From contig JAPWDM010000001.1 of NCBI GenBank assembly GCA_035578155.1, forward strand, positions 93,370,024 to 93,434,023: DNA of 64,000 bases, given 5' to 3'. Source of the stretch: Brachynemurus nebulosus. Taxonomy: Eukaryota > Arthropoda > Insecta > Neuroptera > Myrmeleontidae. Both the position numbers and the translations under genes were made by a program. The notes under the pieces were generated by a model. The model did no database searches and had not been told where the DNA came from. It worked only from the letters and a program-made list of their open reading frames with translations. Positions 35,201-48,135 of this stretch are shown here, in pieces. Numbering within the stretch: the stretch's first letter is position 1; each line of letters starts with the position of its first letter.

Positions 35201-37860
35201 CTCTCTCTATTATACGCCTGTACTCTATTAATTCAAACTCAGAGACGATTGTGATTTACTTATGTATTAAAAAAAATACCGCCCATAAAATAGGTAATAT
35301 TTTTAAACATAACTGGACTGAACATACAATAATATAATTTTAAAACTTTAAAAGTTTATGGCCACTAATAATACCCTCTTAAAAAGTCAGTCCAAATATC
35401 TAAGTATGGTTAATTTTTATTTGACTTCAAAAGCAATTTGAAATGAGCGGTAAACAATTTTTAACAATATTCTAATTATACGTGACATCTCTCAAAAATT
35501 ATTTCTATAAATGTGGATCTTCCATCCGAGACTTAATTATTACTACTAACATTTTTTAGTGTTGCGTCTAAATTTAAAAGTGTCATAAAATAAAATGTTA
35601 ATAAAAAAATTCGTATACATACTGATTTTTTTTTAAAAATATATTAATTTACTTGTCCTTTTAAACGAAGAATAGAGAAAATATGTACCTATGTAATTCT
35701 AATAAATCTTAAGTTTTTTTTTTTTTTAATTCTCTTAATATATGGAAAGTTAGCTTGTTTGGAATCGAAAAATTATTCTAAATGCCTTATTATGAATTAA
35801 ATGATTTTTATTTTGTCAATTTTAAAAACTTTTATTATATAAGACGTTGAAGTAAAAGTAAATGGCTACGGTCAGCAGATTGAAGCGCTCAATAAGCGAT
35901 TAGTAATCAATTTTTTTTTTTTTTTTTAGGTGATCAATATATTTTATATTACGACAATGACAGTTAACGTTTGACAGGCAATGAGCCAGTTAGTGTTGAC
36001 TATGTGCGATAACACATTACGCTTCTTTGCAGTGTATTTTAAATATGATGGAAAATATGGCAGCCGCTGAGAAAACATGTTGCAACTCAACGGAAAAATA
36101 AGTACCATTCAGTAGAAAATCACAAACTGGTTTGTAACTGTTGCGATCTGCCGAACGCAATCAATATTTATTTAAATTCTAGTCGAATATTAGGTACTGT
36201 ATATTTAAGCTAACAGAAATATTGAAAAAATATAATTTCACTTCGCTGATGAAAATTATCAGAATCGATTTGTTCGTTTATGAATTGTGATACCATTTTG
36301 AATTTGATAGCGCGTTTTTAATCTTTTAAATTTTTGTTTAAAACTACTGATTATGGTGACTATACAAGGTGTACGAATTCCATGTATGCAAAAAAGGGTC
36401 GAAAATAAGAGGGCATTATTGTTTTGTGTGTATCAAAGCGGGAAAAGAGTGAAACAGATAATAATTTAAAATTATAAAATAAGTCATTTAGGTTGTTTAA
36501 AATATAAATAATGGAAATAAAATCAATAATTATTAAAAAAAATACAAAAGGAAATTCTGGCAATTTCCCTGTTTGAGCTCGTGATCCTTGTGTAGTGTCC
36601 ATGCTACTAATTTTCAAAATAAAAATTCTGAATAATTACCAAATATTTTACGTTTTACCATTAAAATCAAACACATTTGATTATTTAACATTCAAACGAA
36701 TTTCAAATACAATCGGGTACCTTATTGTAACAATAAAAAACCTAATTTTTTTAATTTAATATAAAAAAACGTGTCATTATTGGTTAATCTGTTTGTAACG
36801 TAATTTGGCACGAAGTAATCGAAATAATTAACGTTATTATGATTTAATTTCCCATTCTTTTTTTTTTTTTTGGAATTTTAATAGTTTTTGTTATTTATCA
36901 TTTATACAAATTATAACGCAATGTCAAAAGTCAGATTTGCATGTAAAAATACAATCGAATAATGTACTGACATGGATTTATGATGACAAATCATTTACTG
37001 TACGGATGAGAATATTGGCGTCTTTAGTGTCAATGCCAAAAATTAAGAGCATATCTATCGACGTTAAGTAACGAGCGAAAACAGCGGATGTTAAAACTTT
37101 TTTTTTTTTATAGTCATATTAACTTACTGGATATTTTTTTAGACTTAATGTCAGTTCTAAAGATTTAGTCGATTTTAACGTTTAATTTATTACAATAAAT
37201 AGGATTCCGAAAAAAAAATAAATTTATATAAAATCTCATAAATAAGGTGTAAGAAGCTAAGTATCTTCACAAAAATAATATTAATAGAAATTAAGTAGAA
37301 GCTATGGGTTTTGTACGTTCAGATATTATGGCAGAAAGTTGTCAGTTTCCAAATAATGTTATTCGTTATTTAACGAAATTGTAGATATTGTTCTTTCGTA
37401 TTTTATTGCACTTAAATCCGCAAAGAATGTTTAAATAAGTAATTAAAAGAAAATATTTTTTTAAATTTTTTTTTTTCACAATTGGAATGTGGTATTTCAC
37501 AGGTGTGTAGTTAAATATTTGAATTTAATTTTATTTATTAATATATGACAATTATATCATATAAAATAAATTATTTTTTAAGATGTTTTTTGTTTTATTT
37601 TTAACCATAAAAATCCAGTATAAAATAATCTTTTTTGCATATTTTTAATGTATACATAGAATGTATTTAAGTAAAAAAAAAGAACTTTTCAACTGTCAAT
37701 TTTATTAATTCCAACTTTGTCTGATAGCCATTAAATTCAACCCACCAGTCATATCTTTTTTCTTACTTCAATTTCTTAATGTATTTGTGATGCAAGGAAT
37801 TTTCTCTATTCTATTCAGTCCTCATTTTAATTTATTAAACTCCATTTAATTAACTTAATA
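32293..37860. other. 5.5 kb of AT-rich intergenic DNA, no gene or clear repeat
   Basis: Short frames only. Homopolymer T runs are common. An ATG at about 36044 opens an 18-codon frame (MENMAAAEKTCCNSTEK) in a slightly more GC-rich patch, but nothing supports it as an exon. Confidence 0.45.
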
Positions 37861-37864
37861 TTTA

Positions 37865-38403
37865 CAGTCTGTTAAGAAAGATCGTGGTCGACCATACTCA
37901 CAACTGGTAAAAGATTTTCTCTAAATATTTTGTGAGCAGGTAGAGTGAACCTTCGTCTTCCATGCACTTTAAAGAAAGATTCATTTGTTTGTCTTTTGTT
38001 AGAGTAACAAGCGAAGTACCATGAGTGCCAAGTACGCGACACGAATGCCAAATGCGGCATCTTTACATTAGACTGGCCGTCAAAGTCGCCCGATACCAAT
38101 CCGATTAGGTCACATATCAAGTACAAACTTCGAGGAAAATGCATATATACATTTAAAGCAGTTAACTCGCGAGATTCGTCTCAATCTAAAAAATTGAAAT
38201 CTAAGAAATTCGTCAATTTAACTAAAAGTATGCCTCGAAAATGGCGTCACCACCGGCGATTATCGACGCCGGTGGTGACTGGACACCTTATTAAGCTAAT
38301 TGCATCGTAGTCCTCATCAGGTGGAACGTATGTATGTATTTCAAAATTTTTTAAAAAAATTTTTATATAAATTATCTCGACCACGATCTTACTTAACAGA
38401 CTG
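37865..38403 (+). mobile_element. Internally deleted Tc1-type transposon
   Basis: CAGTCTGTTAAGAAAGATCG and TGGTCGACCA at the left pair with TCGACCACGATC and TTACTTAACAGACTG at the right, and TA flanks both ends. Length (539 bp) is about a third of an intact Tc1 element. Confidence 0.85.
38060..38290 (+). pseudogene. Tc1/mariner transposase remnant
   Basis: The plus-strand frame around 38068-38130 reads LDWPSKSPDTNPI, the WPxxSPDxNPIE signature that carries the second catalytic Asp region of Tc1 transposases; the Glu is replaced. A Lys-rich tail follows. The upstream frame is broken by stops, so the gene is dead. Confidence 0.75.
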
Positions 38404-38819
38404 TACTACTATAGAGAGTAACCACAAAAGCAGCAAAATTAACAAAAGTGTAGAAGAAAAATTAAGGTATCTCACTCAACAACTAACAAAGTTATGGGAC
38501 CTTAAAGTTACATTTTATATAGATAGTTCTGTTTCATCTGATATAAAATATATGTGAAGTCATCTTTGCTACGGCATTGCAAATAGAGCGAAGAGTCGTT
38601 TTTAATGAACTTTTGTAAAATGTATAGGACAATTTTGAAATTTTGAAGGTTCATAAATATAGATAACCTGCGTTATCTTTGAATTAGGACTCCAGCGTTC
38701 ATGGTGGCTATAATAAGCACAGTAAAGAGTTTAACGTAAGTAGGCTATTTTCTCTATTTAATATTTATATATTAAAATTATAAATATTAAAAAGTGATAA
38801 GTAATACAAAAATAAAAAT

Positions 38820-40036
38820 AGACCAAGAGCCCGTATGGTATAAAAATCCCCGTCATCGAACACCCTCATAATTTAAGTGAATTTAGAAAGTAAATATACT
38901 AAAAAATATAAAAAAGTCGGTCGCCCGTAATTAATCCTGGACAAATTGCCGTTTTTAAGCGAATAATCGAAAATACATTTTTTGACGTTTTAAATTGTCA
39001 AATGATTTCAAAAAATTAATAATCAATAATTTTTTTCATAGTTACAAAAAAAGTAAATAGTTTTTTCCTAGCTACAAAATACTACAGTTCAAGACCCCAC
39101 GACTCTTTGTCTATACGTATTTTGTACAAATATACGAAAAAGGAACGTTCTTTCTTTATGGCGGTATATCGCAAATGGTATTAGCGGTATTACCATCATA
39201 AAATATGCGAATGAAATTTGTGTGGAATATAGATAAAAGTGTATATGTAGTTTCATAATATACATATAGGTCACTAGTACGATACTTTAAAGTAGGTCGC
39301 CCGAGTATTTAATACAGGACCTGATAAGAGCGACCTGTATATTATGAAACTATACACTTTTATCTATATTCCACATAAATTTCATTCGGATATTTTATGA
39401 CGGGGCGATTTACTGCCAATACGATACTTTGAAGTAGGTCGCCGCATTATTTAATACAAAATTCGGTAAGGGAAACCTATATATTGTGAAACTATACACT
39501 TTCATCTACTCGTATATTCCACATAAATTTCATTGTGATGTTTTATGACGGAGATATCGCCAATACCATTTGTGATATACCACCAATACAGTTATACCGA
39601 AATATTTAATATAAGATACGGTAAGGGCAGCCTATATATTGTGAAATTATACATATTTATTTGTGTTCCTTATAAATTTTAATAGGATGTTTTATGACGG
39701 AAGTAACGTCTTTTTTTCGAATAAGTATTTGTGCAAAATACATATAGACAAAGAGTCGTGGGGTCTTGAACTGTATTATTTTGTAGCTAGGAAAAAACTG
39801 TTTACTTTTTTGTAACTACGAAAAAAATTGTTGATTATTAATTTTTTGAAATTATTTGACAATTTAAAACGTCAAAAAATGTATTTTCGATTATTCGCTT
39901 AATTACGACAATTTGTCCAGGATTAATTACGGGCGACCGACTTTTTTATATTTTTGGGTATACTTACTTTCTAATTTCACTTAAATTATGAGGGTGTTCG
40001 ATGACGGGGATTTTCATACCACTGGCTCTTGGTCTA
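38820..40036. mobile_element. 1.2-kb fold-back element with 300-bp arms and internal tandem repeats
   Basis: The left arm (TAGACCAAGAGCCCGTATGG ... AAGACCCCACGACTCTTTGT, 38820-39110) is inverted at 39740-40036 with few differences. The centre holds about three diverged copies of a 140-160-bp unit containing GATACTTTRAAGTAGGTCGC, GTGAAACTATACACTTT and TTTTATGACGG. No ORF. Confidence 0.85.
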
Positions 40037-40439
40037 AAACTTGTTAATTAATTTTTTGTCAAAATCTATGGTTACAAATGATTCTTGCTGACATGCTTAC
40101 GCATTATTATAAAATTATTGAAAGAAGCGCCACTAGTCTTTATGCAGGTTTTCTATATAATAAAAAAATAATTTTTTAAAATATTAATACCATGGTAATT
40201 TAACATAAATTAAAAAAAAAAATTGTTTAAAAGACTCGGTGTCCGATTCTCAATACAAAAGACTCGGTGTCACAGGCGAATTGGAAATCAATCATTTAGC
40301 TGTAAACTTTAATCCTCTATTTGTCTATTAACGGATTTCAAAAAATTTTTTCACCAGTCTATTAGTTTTAGTCTATATTTTAGTTAAATGTAACTATATA
40401 TTTCATTATCCACATTACGAGACTTCTCTATTACCAATA

Positions 40440-40641
40440 TTAATAGGTCTTTTCATTTTATATATTTTTTATACGACGATCCAAGTGTCAAAATTATTTT
40501 TTGTGGACTGTCTGTTAAATTAACGCCTGACTATCAATGATTTACAATAACATACATCTGACAAATAGTACGCAAAAAAAAAAAATGCAGACACTTGGAC
40601 CATACGCATTAAAAAAATTTAAAATAAAAAGACCTACTGAC
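40440..40641. mobile_element. 200-bp MITE with TTAATAGGTCTTTTC ends
   Basis: AATAGGTCTTTTCATTTTAT and CGATCCAAGTGTC pair with GACACTTGGACCATACG and AAATAAAAAGACCTACT. Confidence 0.65.
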
Positions 40642-42574
40642 GTAATTAAGGGTGTTGATATTTGATTAATGTTTAAAATTTTCTCTAAAATTCCTTTGTC
40701 AAAAAATACTGGGTAGAATAAAATTGACGTGATTTGACTAACATAGAATATTTAGTACATTCCGATTATAATGAACTTGAGCTATTTGTCTTATCATTCT
40801 ATTATTTTTCACTTTCTACTTTAAAAAATTGCGTAACACAAGGGAGTGAGGTGAGAGGGTTAAATTAAATGTCTACATAGTGTTTGAACACAGTAGGAGA
40901 TGAACAAAAAGAGTGAAATGCGGTACGTAGTTTATAAACAACCACTTTTAAATATCTTACATTTAAAAAAAAATTGTAGGAGTTTTCGATCATGAACAAT
41001 AAAATATTTTTATTTTTAACATTCTGTCATTTCCAATAATACTAAAAGTAGAAACCAACTTTCTAACACTAGATTTAGATTGTTAATATTTTTTTTGAAA
41101 AACAGCTACGTATTTTTTTTTGGTATTAAAATGAAGAATAGGGAAATTTGGATTTTGTTCTAAGTCAATAATTAAGATCCTATCGCCATTATTCGCAGTC
41201 TATTTTGTCGGATTCACTACCTCCCTTTCCAGCTACAACTTCACCACTTTGAACATTACTTCAATAAAACAAAAAATTTTTTTATACTTTTCGGTATAGA
41301 TAATAAAGTTAATCAAGTAAATTTTCACTAATATTGAAAATATTTTTAAAAAAATTCTTAAACGTGGAGTTCATTTTTGATTATAAAAACTATATTTTTA
41401 ATTTTTTAAACTATTATTTCAAAATCTTTCCAAATACGTCAGCAAGTTGATAACTTTGAATTTGTGAATTTTCATTTGCCATTCCTGTTTAATTTGTTTT
41501 CTTACGTTATACTGCCACTATACAATTATTAATGAAATTAATTGTAATGTACGCCTTGAAATATTTGATATTTTTTTATTTTATTTTATTTTTATTTTAA
41601 TATTCCTTATTTTAGTTAAATAAGTTTTATATAATACGATAGCTGTATTCTAAATATATGTAACACCTTTTGTTATGATACAGTGCTAATCCGATTGCCA
41701 ATTTGGTTAACTTAATAGCACACTTAACACGCGAGCTCAGCTTACTGCTTAATTTATCAAAAACCTCAATAATCGAAAAATATAGAAATTATATGCATAA
41801 GACGACTGTCATTTGTCGATGTATCTTAAAGTTAGTCCAATCAACTGACAATCGAATTAACACTGGTTTAACTTTTTTTTTTTAACTGATGTTTTCAAGT
41901 CGCATGAAATTCTTTGTTGTATTTAATTAGGTATTAGCGGCATTTACGTTTGAATCTAGGTTACTTTTTATTTTATAATGACATTGAGGTATGTTTACAT
42001 TAAAAGTAAAATGCGAATGTAAATGAAAAAAATTTATTTTTAGACTGAACGAATTCTACATCTTGTTTTATATCTTTATCGACTATTAGTGGTGAGTTTA
42101 TAATTTTAACTTAAGATAATAATGCAATTAATATTACCAAATATACTTAGATTTAAAAAAAAACTTAGATTTTATAAATTTTGGTTAATAGTAGTACAAA
42201 AAAAAAAAAAAATAAATAAAAATAATGTGGTTATTTTATTTAATACAGGTGACAGATTAGAAAAAATTATCATATGTACTTTCTTCTTAAAAATTCTATT
42301 TTTGTACATTGAATTTTTTTCTGTTAAATTATACATAATTAAGATTTAATTATCAATTTAATGTAATAAAATTTCGTCTATTTCTAATTAAAATAAAACA
42401 TAGTTACAAATTTTAAAAAAATCAGCGATTCACTACAGCAAAGTTTTGTAAAAACTTATGGAATTGTTTAGAATATACTAGTGAACTGAATATTAATGTA
42501 TTTTTAATGAAAATAAAATTGAATAGTAAATTTTATTTAAATTGCGATTAAAATGTCTAATATTATATCAGGTT
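40642..42574. other. AT-rich intergenic stretch 3' of the RGG-protein gene
   Basis: It may include the 3' UTR of the minus-strand gene; candidate AATAAA signals are too frequent in this base composition to choose one. No gene is seen. Confidence 0.4.
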
Positions 42575-45500
42575 TTAATAATAACCAGATCGTGACTTAC
42601 CGCCGTAATCTTGTTTCCCATAGCCACCGCCTGTTGCACTGCTGTAGCCTTGGGAATCTAAAAACAATAAAAAAAAAAATTAAAATAATGTTATTGTAAT
42701 ATTTACGAATATTTTTTACTAGTTTAAGTCCACATTTGTCCACATTTTAACATCTTAAATTTAAAACTAGATAATTTCAATGTTTTTTAATAATATCCTT
42801 TAATAGTTCGTACGTTAAGGATTTTTATTACGAAATCCTAGTAAAAAATTAAATAAATAAATAAATTACATCTATACTAACCATAAGACGCAGGCGCAGT
42901 GTAATTACGGTCATCATAACTGCTAGCAGCACCATAACCGCTAGAAGGTGCATTGCCATAAGAAGCATATTGATCTGTGGGAGCTGTACTATAACCTGCT
43001 CCTTGGGAAGCATAAGGATCGGATGTAGAATAACCTCCTGTAGATTGATTATAGCCACCTGCTTGTGGTGCCGCTGAATATCCAGAATTTTGATAATCTT
43101 GACTTTGGTCATATGAATTGTTGTAACTTGCATAGCCTGGATTCGCGCTACCGTAAGACTGGGACTGTGATCCATATTGATTCGCCGGAGGTTGTGCATA
43201 GCCACCTGCTACTGGAGCTGGAGTTGAATACTGTGAACTTTGATATCCGGTATTTTGATGAGGTGGAGCTGGATATTGTTGTGCGCTGGGTGGAGGAGCA
43301 TAAGGATCAGCTGCTGCTGGTGGTTGTCCATAACCAGAACCATAACTATAAAATATATAATTTAGACTCGATATAAAAATGTAAATATTGGGGACGAAAA
43401 AATTTGGCGAGCGCCTCTGGTGGCAAAATCGGAAAAGCTGTATTAAGTAAAACATACATATACCCGGGGCGCGGTGCAGACCACAGAGTAGGGGTAACGA
43501 AAGCGATCGCACCGCTTGCTCTGGCAGAAATGAGCAATTTAAGACGGATAAAAAATTAAGTTAATCAAATTCGGTCTAATTTCTATGGTATTTACATTAT
43601 TATTTTATTTTATTTAAAATTTATTAAGATACAACTTTAACGAAGGACATAAACCCTATTAGATATAATTTTGTAAGATCGTAAGCGAAACTACTGCTCT
43701 CAGTAAATTAGACAGTAACAAATTTTCGAAATGGGTCACGATAATTATGTTCTGAAATTTAATGTTAAAATACAGGAAGAAACAACAAATGTAAATTTAC
43801 AGATTTCTAGCCGATTTAAGAATAATTAAAATAAATAAAAAGAATTTTAGATGGAAGTGGAAAAGAAATAATAATATTCATATACCACCACTTTTAGGGG
43901 ACAAAACTGAACTTCCCAAAGAAACTCACGGAGCTAATATACTACAATATATTGTTCGAGTTCATGTTGAAAGACATATAAAACTGGAACTACCAAATTT
44001 TAAATAAAATTCCTCACAATTTATTTCGTTTCACTAATGTTTTATACATGAATGGTGTATTTTAAAAATTTTACGACTCCAATTTTTTTTTAAATTGTCA
44101 AATAGAAGTTGTCTAGTTATATGGGCTTGTGTCAAATAACTGTGACCACTAGTTCATTGCTCTTCTACATTTCTCACATGTGCAGAAACCAATTGATTGC
44201 TTTTCGGTGTCATTTGAGATTGGAACGTTATATTATGGGTAATACTTTGAAAGTCAGTCTCAATTATTACACTCACTATTTAGCGCTAAAAACGAAAATA
44301 CATTGCATACTCTGGATTTGAACAACTTTCATCTTGTTATTTATTATTTAATAAAAACAGAAATGACACTTGACTTTGACAAATATAAAAACATAAATTA
44401 AAATTGCACATAATATCCAGTCACAGTCAATATTTACTATTATTATTATTTGTCCACATGGAAATATTTAAGTATGGAGAGAGTCGACAAAGTTGCAAAC
44501 GCTATGTGGCAATAACGTCGCGCACCCGGCCCCATCTGCTCATTTTACCTTAAAAAGGCTTAAAATGAAAAAGTTTTCAATAATTAATCAAAAAAAAAAG
44601 CATAAGAGGTAATTTTTATACTTTTTTGACTGTACTTATTATAATGTCTATTTGCCAGATTTTATAAAATAATAATAAAAAAAATTATTTGTAGCCCTAT
44701 TATCAAATGTCACTTTATTTTAAAGTTTTCAAAAAAGTATAAAAATTATTTCTTATGCTTTTTTTTGGTTAATTATTTTAAGAAGATTTTTCAACAAAAA
44801 TTATTAATATTTCAAGAAGAGAGGAGAAAAAGTTGCCTGGAATAAATATGATCTCATAATAGTTTAAATTATATAATTAATATTAATTATGTAAAAATTT
44901 GTAACTGTGGTATACAACTATACAAATCAAGTTATAGTGTGTTTTCTGTTTATTGTAAAAATGAAATTAAAATTTACCAAGTAGATTATTCTTTATAGCA
45001 CTAGTGATTTTTGCTTTTCATTATGCAACTAGTACCATAAGGTACTACGTTTTATATCTCTTAACAGTGTAATAAAATAGGCTTCTATAACTCAATTGTA
45101 CATTAAATTAATTAAATGCATTTTCGTAAATTTTATCACTAATAGTTTAAAAACTAATTTGGTATTCCAATAATCTTACGGCAACCATTTTGATATTTCC
45201 GTTATAACCCGTTATTAGTGTGCGTATAGTACTTAGACGTACACGTGTTCAGTTTTGGCTATACGGTCTAAATTGAATTAATTATATTTTCAATCCAAAT
45301 ACCCTTTATCATATAATTTTTTTTTTTAAATCGATGGTTCTAGTTTAAAAAAAGTTTTTGTATTTTTATCGTAGGTGACGAAGACCTCAAGATTGGGTCC
45401 GACCTTGGGATATTTATTTCTCGATCTTGAGATCTTCGTCACCTACAATGGAAATTTAAAAACTTCTTTTTTTGAACTATTGATTTTAGAAAGAATACAT

Positions 45501-46116
45501 AATATATACTTAAATTTACTTTATACTTTGAGACGCTCCTTATTATAAATGTTACCTTGGTGGTGGTTGATTATATCCATTTCCAGATTGTGGTGGAGGA
45601 GCTTGTTCAAATCGTCCTCGCTTTGGACCCGGGCCTCCAGGTCCTGCCATTCCACCACGTTTCATTGGACCAGATGGACCTCCAACAGATCCTCCACGTC
45701 CACGACCTCTATCAAACTGTCCCCCGCGTCTTTGCATACCTCCTCGTTCTTGACCTTGGCGACCGCCACCAGCCCCTCTGTTATTAAAATCACCTCTACC
45801 TCTGCCACGCATGTTAGTTCCACCGCGACCGCCTCTAAATGGTGGTCGTTGCATTGGCGGTCCACCTGTAGTTGGTGCAGCTCCTGGTCCTGGTGGTCCC
45901 GGTGGAGGAGCATCACCAGCAGCGGGGTTGGCTGCCGGAGGAGGTGGACCGCTAACAACTGCTGGTGGAATAGGCGTAAATCCACCTCTACCACCACCTC
46001 CACGACCCATTGGTCCACCTCGAGGTGGTCCACCTCTAAATGGGGGTCCTCCGCGCATACCCCTCATAGGAGGCCCACCTCGCATCATTCCTCCTCGGCC
46101 ACCCATTCCACGACCT
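42575..46116 (-). CDS. RGG-rich and Tyr/Gly-rich RNA-binding-type protein, last three exons
   Basis: Minus-strand exons are 46116-45556, 43345-42882 and 42657-42575. The junctions (AG/GTAACA to TATAG/T; TATG/GTTAGT to TTTAG/AT) keep one frame of about 368 residues to TAA 42577-42575. The first visible exon is an RGG/RG region (GGRGGMMRGG, FRGGPPRGGPMGRGGGG), a Pro/Ala linker (VSGPPPPAANPAAGDAPPPG), a second RGG block and PGPKRGRFEQAPP. The next exon is a prion-like Tyr/Gly/Ser/Gln domain (GYGQPPAAADPYAPPP, SYGSANPGYASYNNSYDQSQ). The end reads GYGKQDYGGKSRSGYY. This is typical of hnRNP/FUS-class proteins that bind RNA and form condensates. No RRM or KH domain is visible, so the gene cannot be named. 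The exon start is in mid-codon; upstream exons were not found to 64000. A GTAAGT at 42600 could be an alternative donor. Confidence 0.85.
43395..43555. repeat. Diverged GGCGACGC-MITE-like fragment in an intron
   Basis: GGCGAGCGCCTCTGGTGGCAAAATC resembles the left part of the MITEs at 26771 and 32068 (CGCGCCTCTGGTGG). The interior differs (CCCGGGGCGCGGTGCAGACC). It lies in the intron between the last two large exons of the RGG gene. Confidence 0.5.
43560..44560. other. Intronic AT-rich stretch of the RGG gene
   Basis: No feature recognised. Confidence 0.4.
44566..44797. mobile_element. Inverted-repeat MITE in the RGG-gene intron
   Basis: AATAATTAATCAAAAAAAAA, GCATAAGAGGTAATTTTTAT and ACTTTTTTGA pair with TCAAAAAAGTATAAAAATTATT, TCTTATGC and TTGGTTAATTATT. 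Confidence 0.65.
45331..45490. mobile_element. 160-bp palindromic MITE (GTAGGTGACGAAGA)
   Basis: GTAGGTGACGAAGACCTCAAGA and CTTGAGATCTTCGTCACCTAC pair around a 24-bp loop. Outer arms GTTCTAGTTTAAAAAAAG and CTTTTTTTGAACTATTG extend the hairpin. It lies just downstream (in gene sense) of the RGG exon. Confidence 0.8.
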
Positions 46117-46119
46117 CTG

Positions 46120-46140
46120 AATAAAAAAAAAAAAAAAAAA
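46120..46140. repeat. Poly-A run (polypyrimidine tract of the RGG exon acceptor)
   Basis: On the minus strand it is a long T run ending ATTCAG, the 3' splice site of the exon starting at 46116. Confidence 0.7.
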
Positions 46141-46149
46141 AAATAGTTT

Positions 46150-46705
46150 ATTTTGATTAATTACGTTAGGATTTCTTAAAGTATAGTGTACTTCTGGATG
46201 TATGTCAGTCAACTGTAGAGGGTATGTAACCAGATTCATCTAATTATAAAAAATCCAACTAGGTAATTAGAAGCTTTAGTGTAGGCAAGTAGTGCTTTCA
46301 GAAGCAGAAAGTAACGTCTAGCTAACAAAAATTCGTATAAAATTTGCGGAATAACGTTAGAATCAATTTTTATTTGCTGTTGATCTAACAAAAAAGTTCT
46401 TATTTCTCAAGTAGATATGGGGAAGAGCTTAGAAGAACAGATCGAGACAACCTGTGGTGTTTACGATTACTTTACAATTGTCAATTAGTACTGGTTATGG
46501 TAAATGTATATGGTTATTTGCAGAATATTCCATGGAAACTGTAGTAAAAATTACATTTCGATTTTCATGCGAAAATTTTCTGCAAATACGTTAAAAATCC
46601 AGTTCCTTAAAACTACTGTAAATTTACCCAAAATTAACCACTTACTTTTTTAGTAATTTGCATAATATATATATTAATGAATTTTGTATATAGGTAAATA
46701 GAAAA
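46150..46705. other. Intron or intergenic stretch, no gene seen
   Basis: No upstream exon of the RGG gene could be recognised here. Confidence 0.4.
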
Positions 46706-46710
46706 AAAAT

Positions 46711-47358
46711 TAAAGTAAAAAAAATGTTTTTTAAGAAAAAGCTTTTATTTAAAAATGAGCTGAAAAAAATAATTTTTGAGTGAAGTTTGAAGCAATATGC
46801 AACATAATTTATAAAAGTTTGAGGCGTTATCATTAGTTATTTATGTTTTGGATGTTATGGATATACGTATAAGTGTAGCTATTTTACTTTTCAGTAGTTA
46901 CCAAACTTAATTAAACGCCTCAAGCTTTTATAAATTATGTTGCACATTGCTTCAAACTTCACTCAAAAATTATTTTTTATTACTCCTGCGGGAGAAGTAC
47001 TAACTTGGCGCACACATTTCTGTACGCAAAATAGCTGTTTGCCCATTGCACTCTTCCCGCATACTTTTTTGCGTGTGGAAAGTAACTTTCCAAAGCCGCC
47101 TCTTAATTTTTTATTTAATAAATATTTCATAATTATTTCTATAGAAAACACCAACAAAGTAATTTAAATGATAATTAATTCAGAAAAAAAAGACGAACAC
47201 TTAAAAGTATTATTTTAAAAAGTAATAAAAATGTCAAAAGTAGTGATAATAATAGAAAAAAGTATGTGAAATTCGTAATAAAAAATAGTATACTATTATT
47301 TTTTTTTAGCTCATTTTTAAATAAAAGCTTTTTCTTAAAAAACATTTTTTTTACTTTA
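46711..47358. mobile_element. Fold-back element interrupted by a second element
   Basis: AAAGTAAAAAAAATGTTTTT, AAGCTTTTATTTAAAAATGAG and GTGAAGTTTGAAGCAATATG at 46711-46835 are inverted at 46905-46977 and 47304-47358. The right arm is split by the insertion at 46978-47295. Confidence 0.75.
46978..47295. mobile_element. Non-autonomous element with 8-bp TTATTTTT duplication
   Basis: It interrupts the right arm of the 46711-47358 palindrome; the uninterrupted left arm shows the original site. TTATTTTT flanks both ends (46970-46977 and 47296-47303). It carries TACTCCTGCGGGAGAAGTAC and TTGGCGCACACATTTCTGTA. The same family occurs at 59424-59884 (reversed) and 51455-51870. Confidence 0.75.
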
Positions 47359-47359
47359 T

Positions 47360-48120
47360 TTAGCTGGTGGTTATTTTGGTACTGAGTTTAGAGGGCAGTG
47401 CAGTAACACTGCACAACATATTTAAAAAAAAAAAAAAATGGTAATTGTAGATGGTGCTACTAGCTGATATCTGTCTAATTTACTGTTCATAGAACTTATT
47501 CTATTATTTCAGAAATTTATAATTTGTAACATTTCTATAGTAACAATTACAAAAAATTCTATCAAGGAATTTTCACTTTTTTTCGAATTATTTATGAGTA
47601 ATTCGTCTATTTTTTTGAATTCAATATTAAATTTAATAATTTTACTTAATTATTATTGGAGGTATGTATAATTAACATTTATTAGTTTATTTTTATTTGA
47701 ATTTTAGTTTATTTTTATTAAATTACTTATTTTATTATCACAGTAAATTAATTAGAAAATTAGAATACATTTTATCTGTTGCAGAAAAAAAGCACACTTA
47801 TCAGAAATTAAAATCAGTAATAGTGATATTAATTTACGCAATATTTGATTAATGTATAATTTTGAATAAATTTACTTTTTAAACAAATATATGAATTTAT
47901 AATTATGGTATGAGTTTTAAACTTGAAAAATTGATCAAAATAAAATGCAATTAGGAGAATTTTAGTGGATTATCTTACTAGTAGTAATCTACATTATCGA
48001 ATAAGGTTAAAGCTAATTTAAAATTATTATAGTGGCATCTCTGTTCTTCTGAAGTGTACTACGCATGATGATAATGACAACGATGACATCTATACCCGGT
48101 GCCCCCGTTCTCAGTTCCAT
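47360..48120. other. AT-rich stretch, no gene seen
   Basis: Nothing recognised. Confidence 0.4.
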
Positions 48121-48135
48121 AGAGAGGTAATAGAG

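Noticed and set aside
36044..36097. Short frame MENMAAAEKTCCNSTEK as a possible first exon
   Set aside because: Only 17 residues, no clear donor site, no downstream partner exon found.
43065..43376. Plus-strand ORF opposite the Tyr/Gly-rich exon
   Set aside because: It overlaps a supported minus-strand exon and has no resemblance to any protein.
45549..46146. Long plus-strand ORFs opposite the RGG exon
   Set aside because: They are antisense shadows of GC-rich low-complexity coding sequence. The minus strand has matching splice sites and a recognisable RGG protein.
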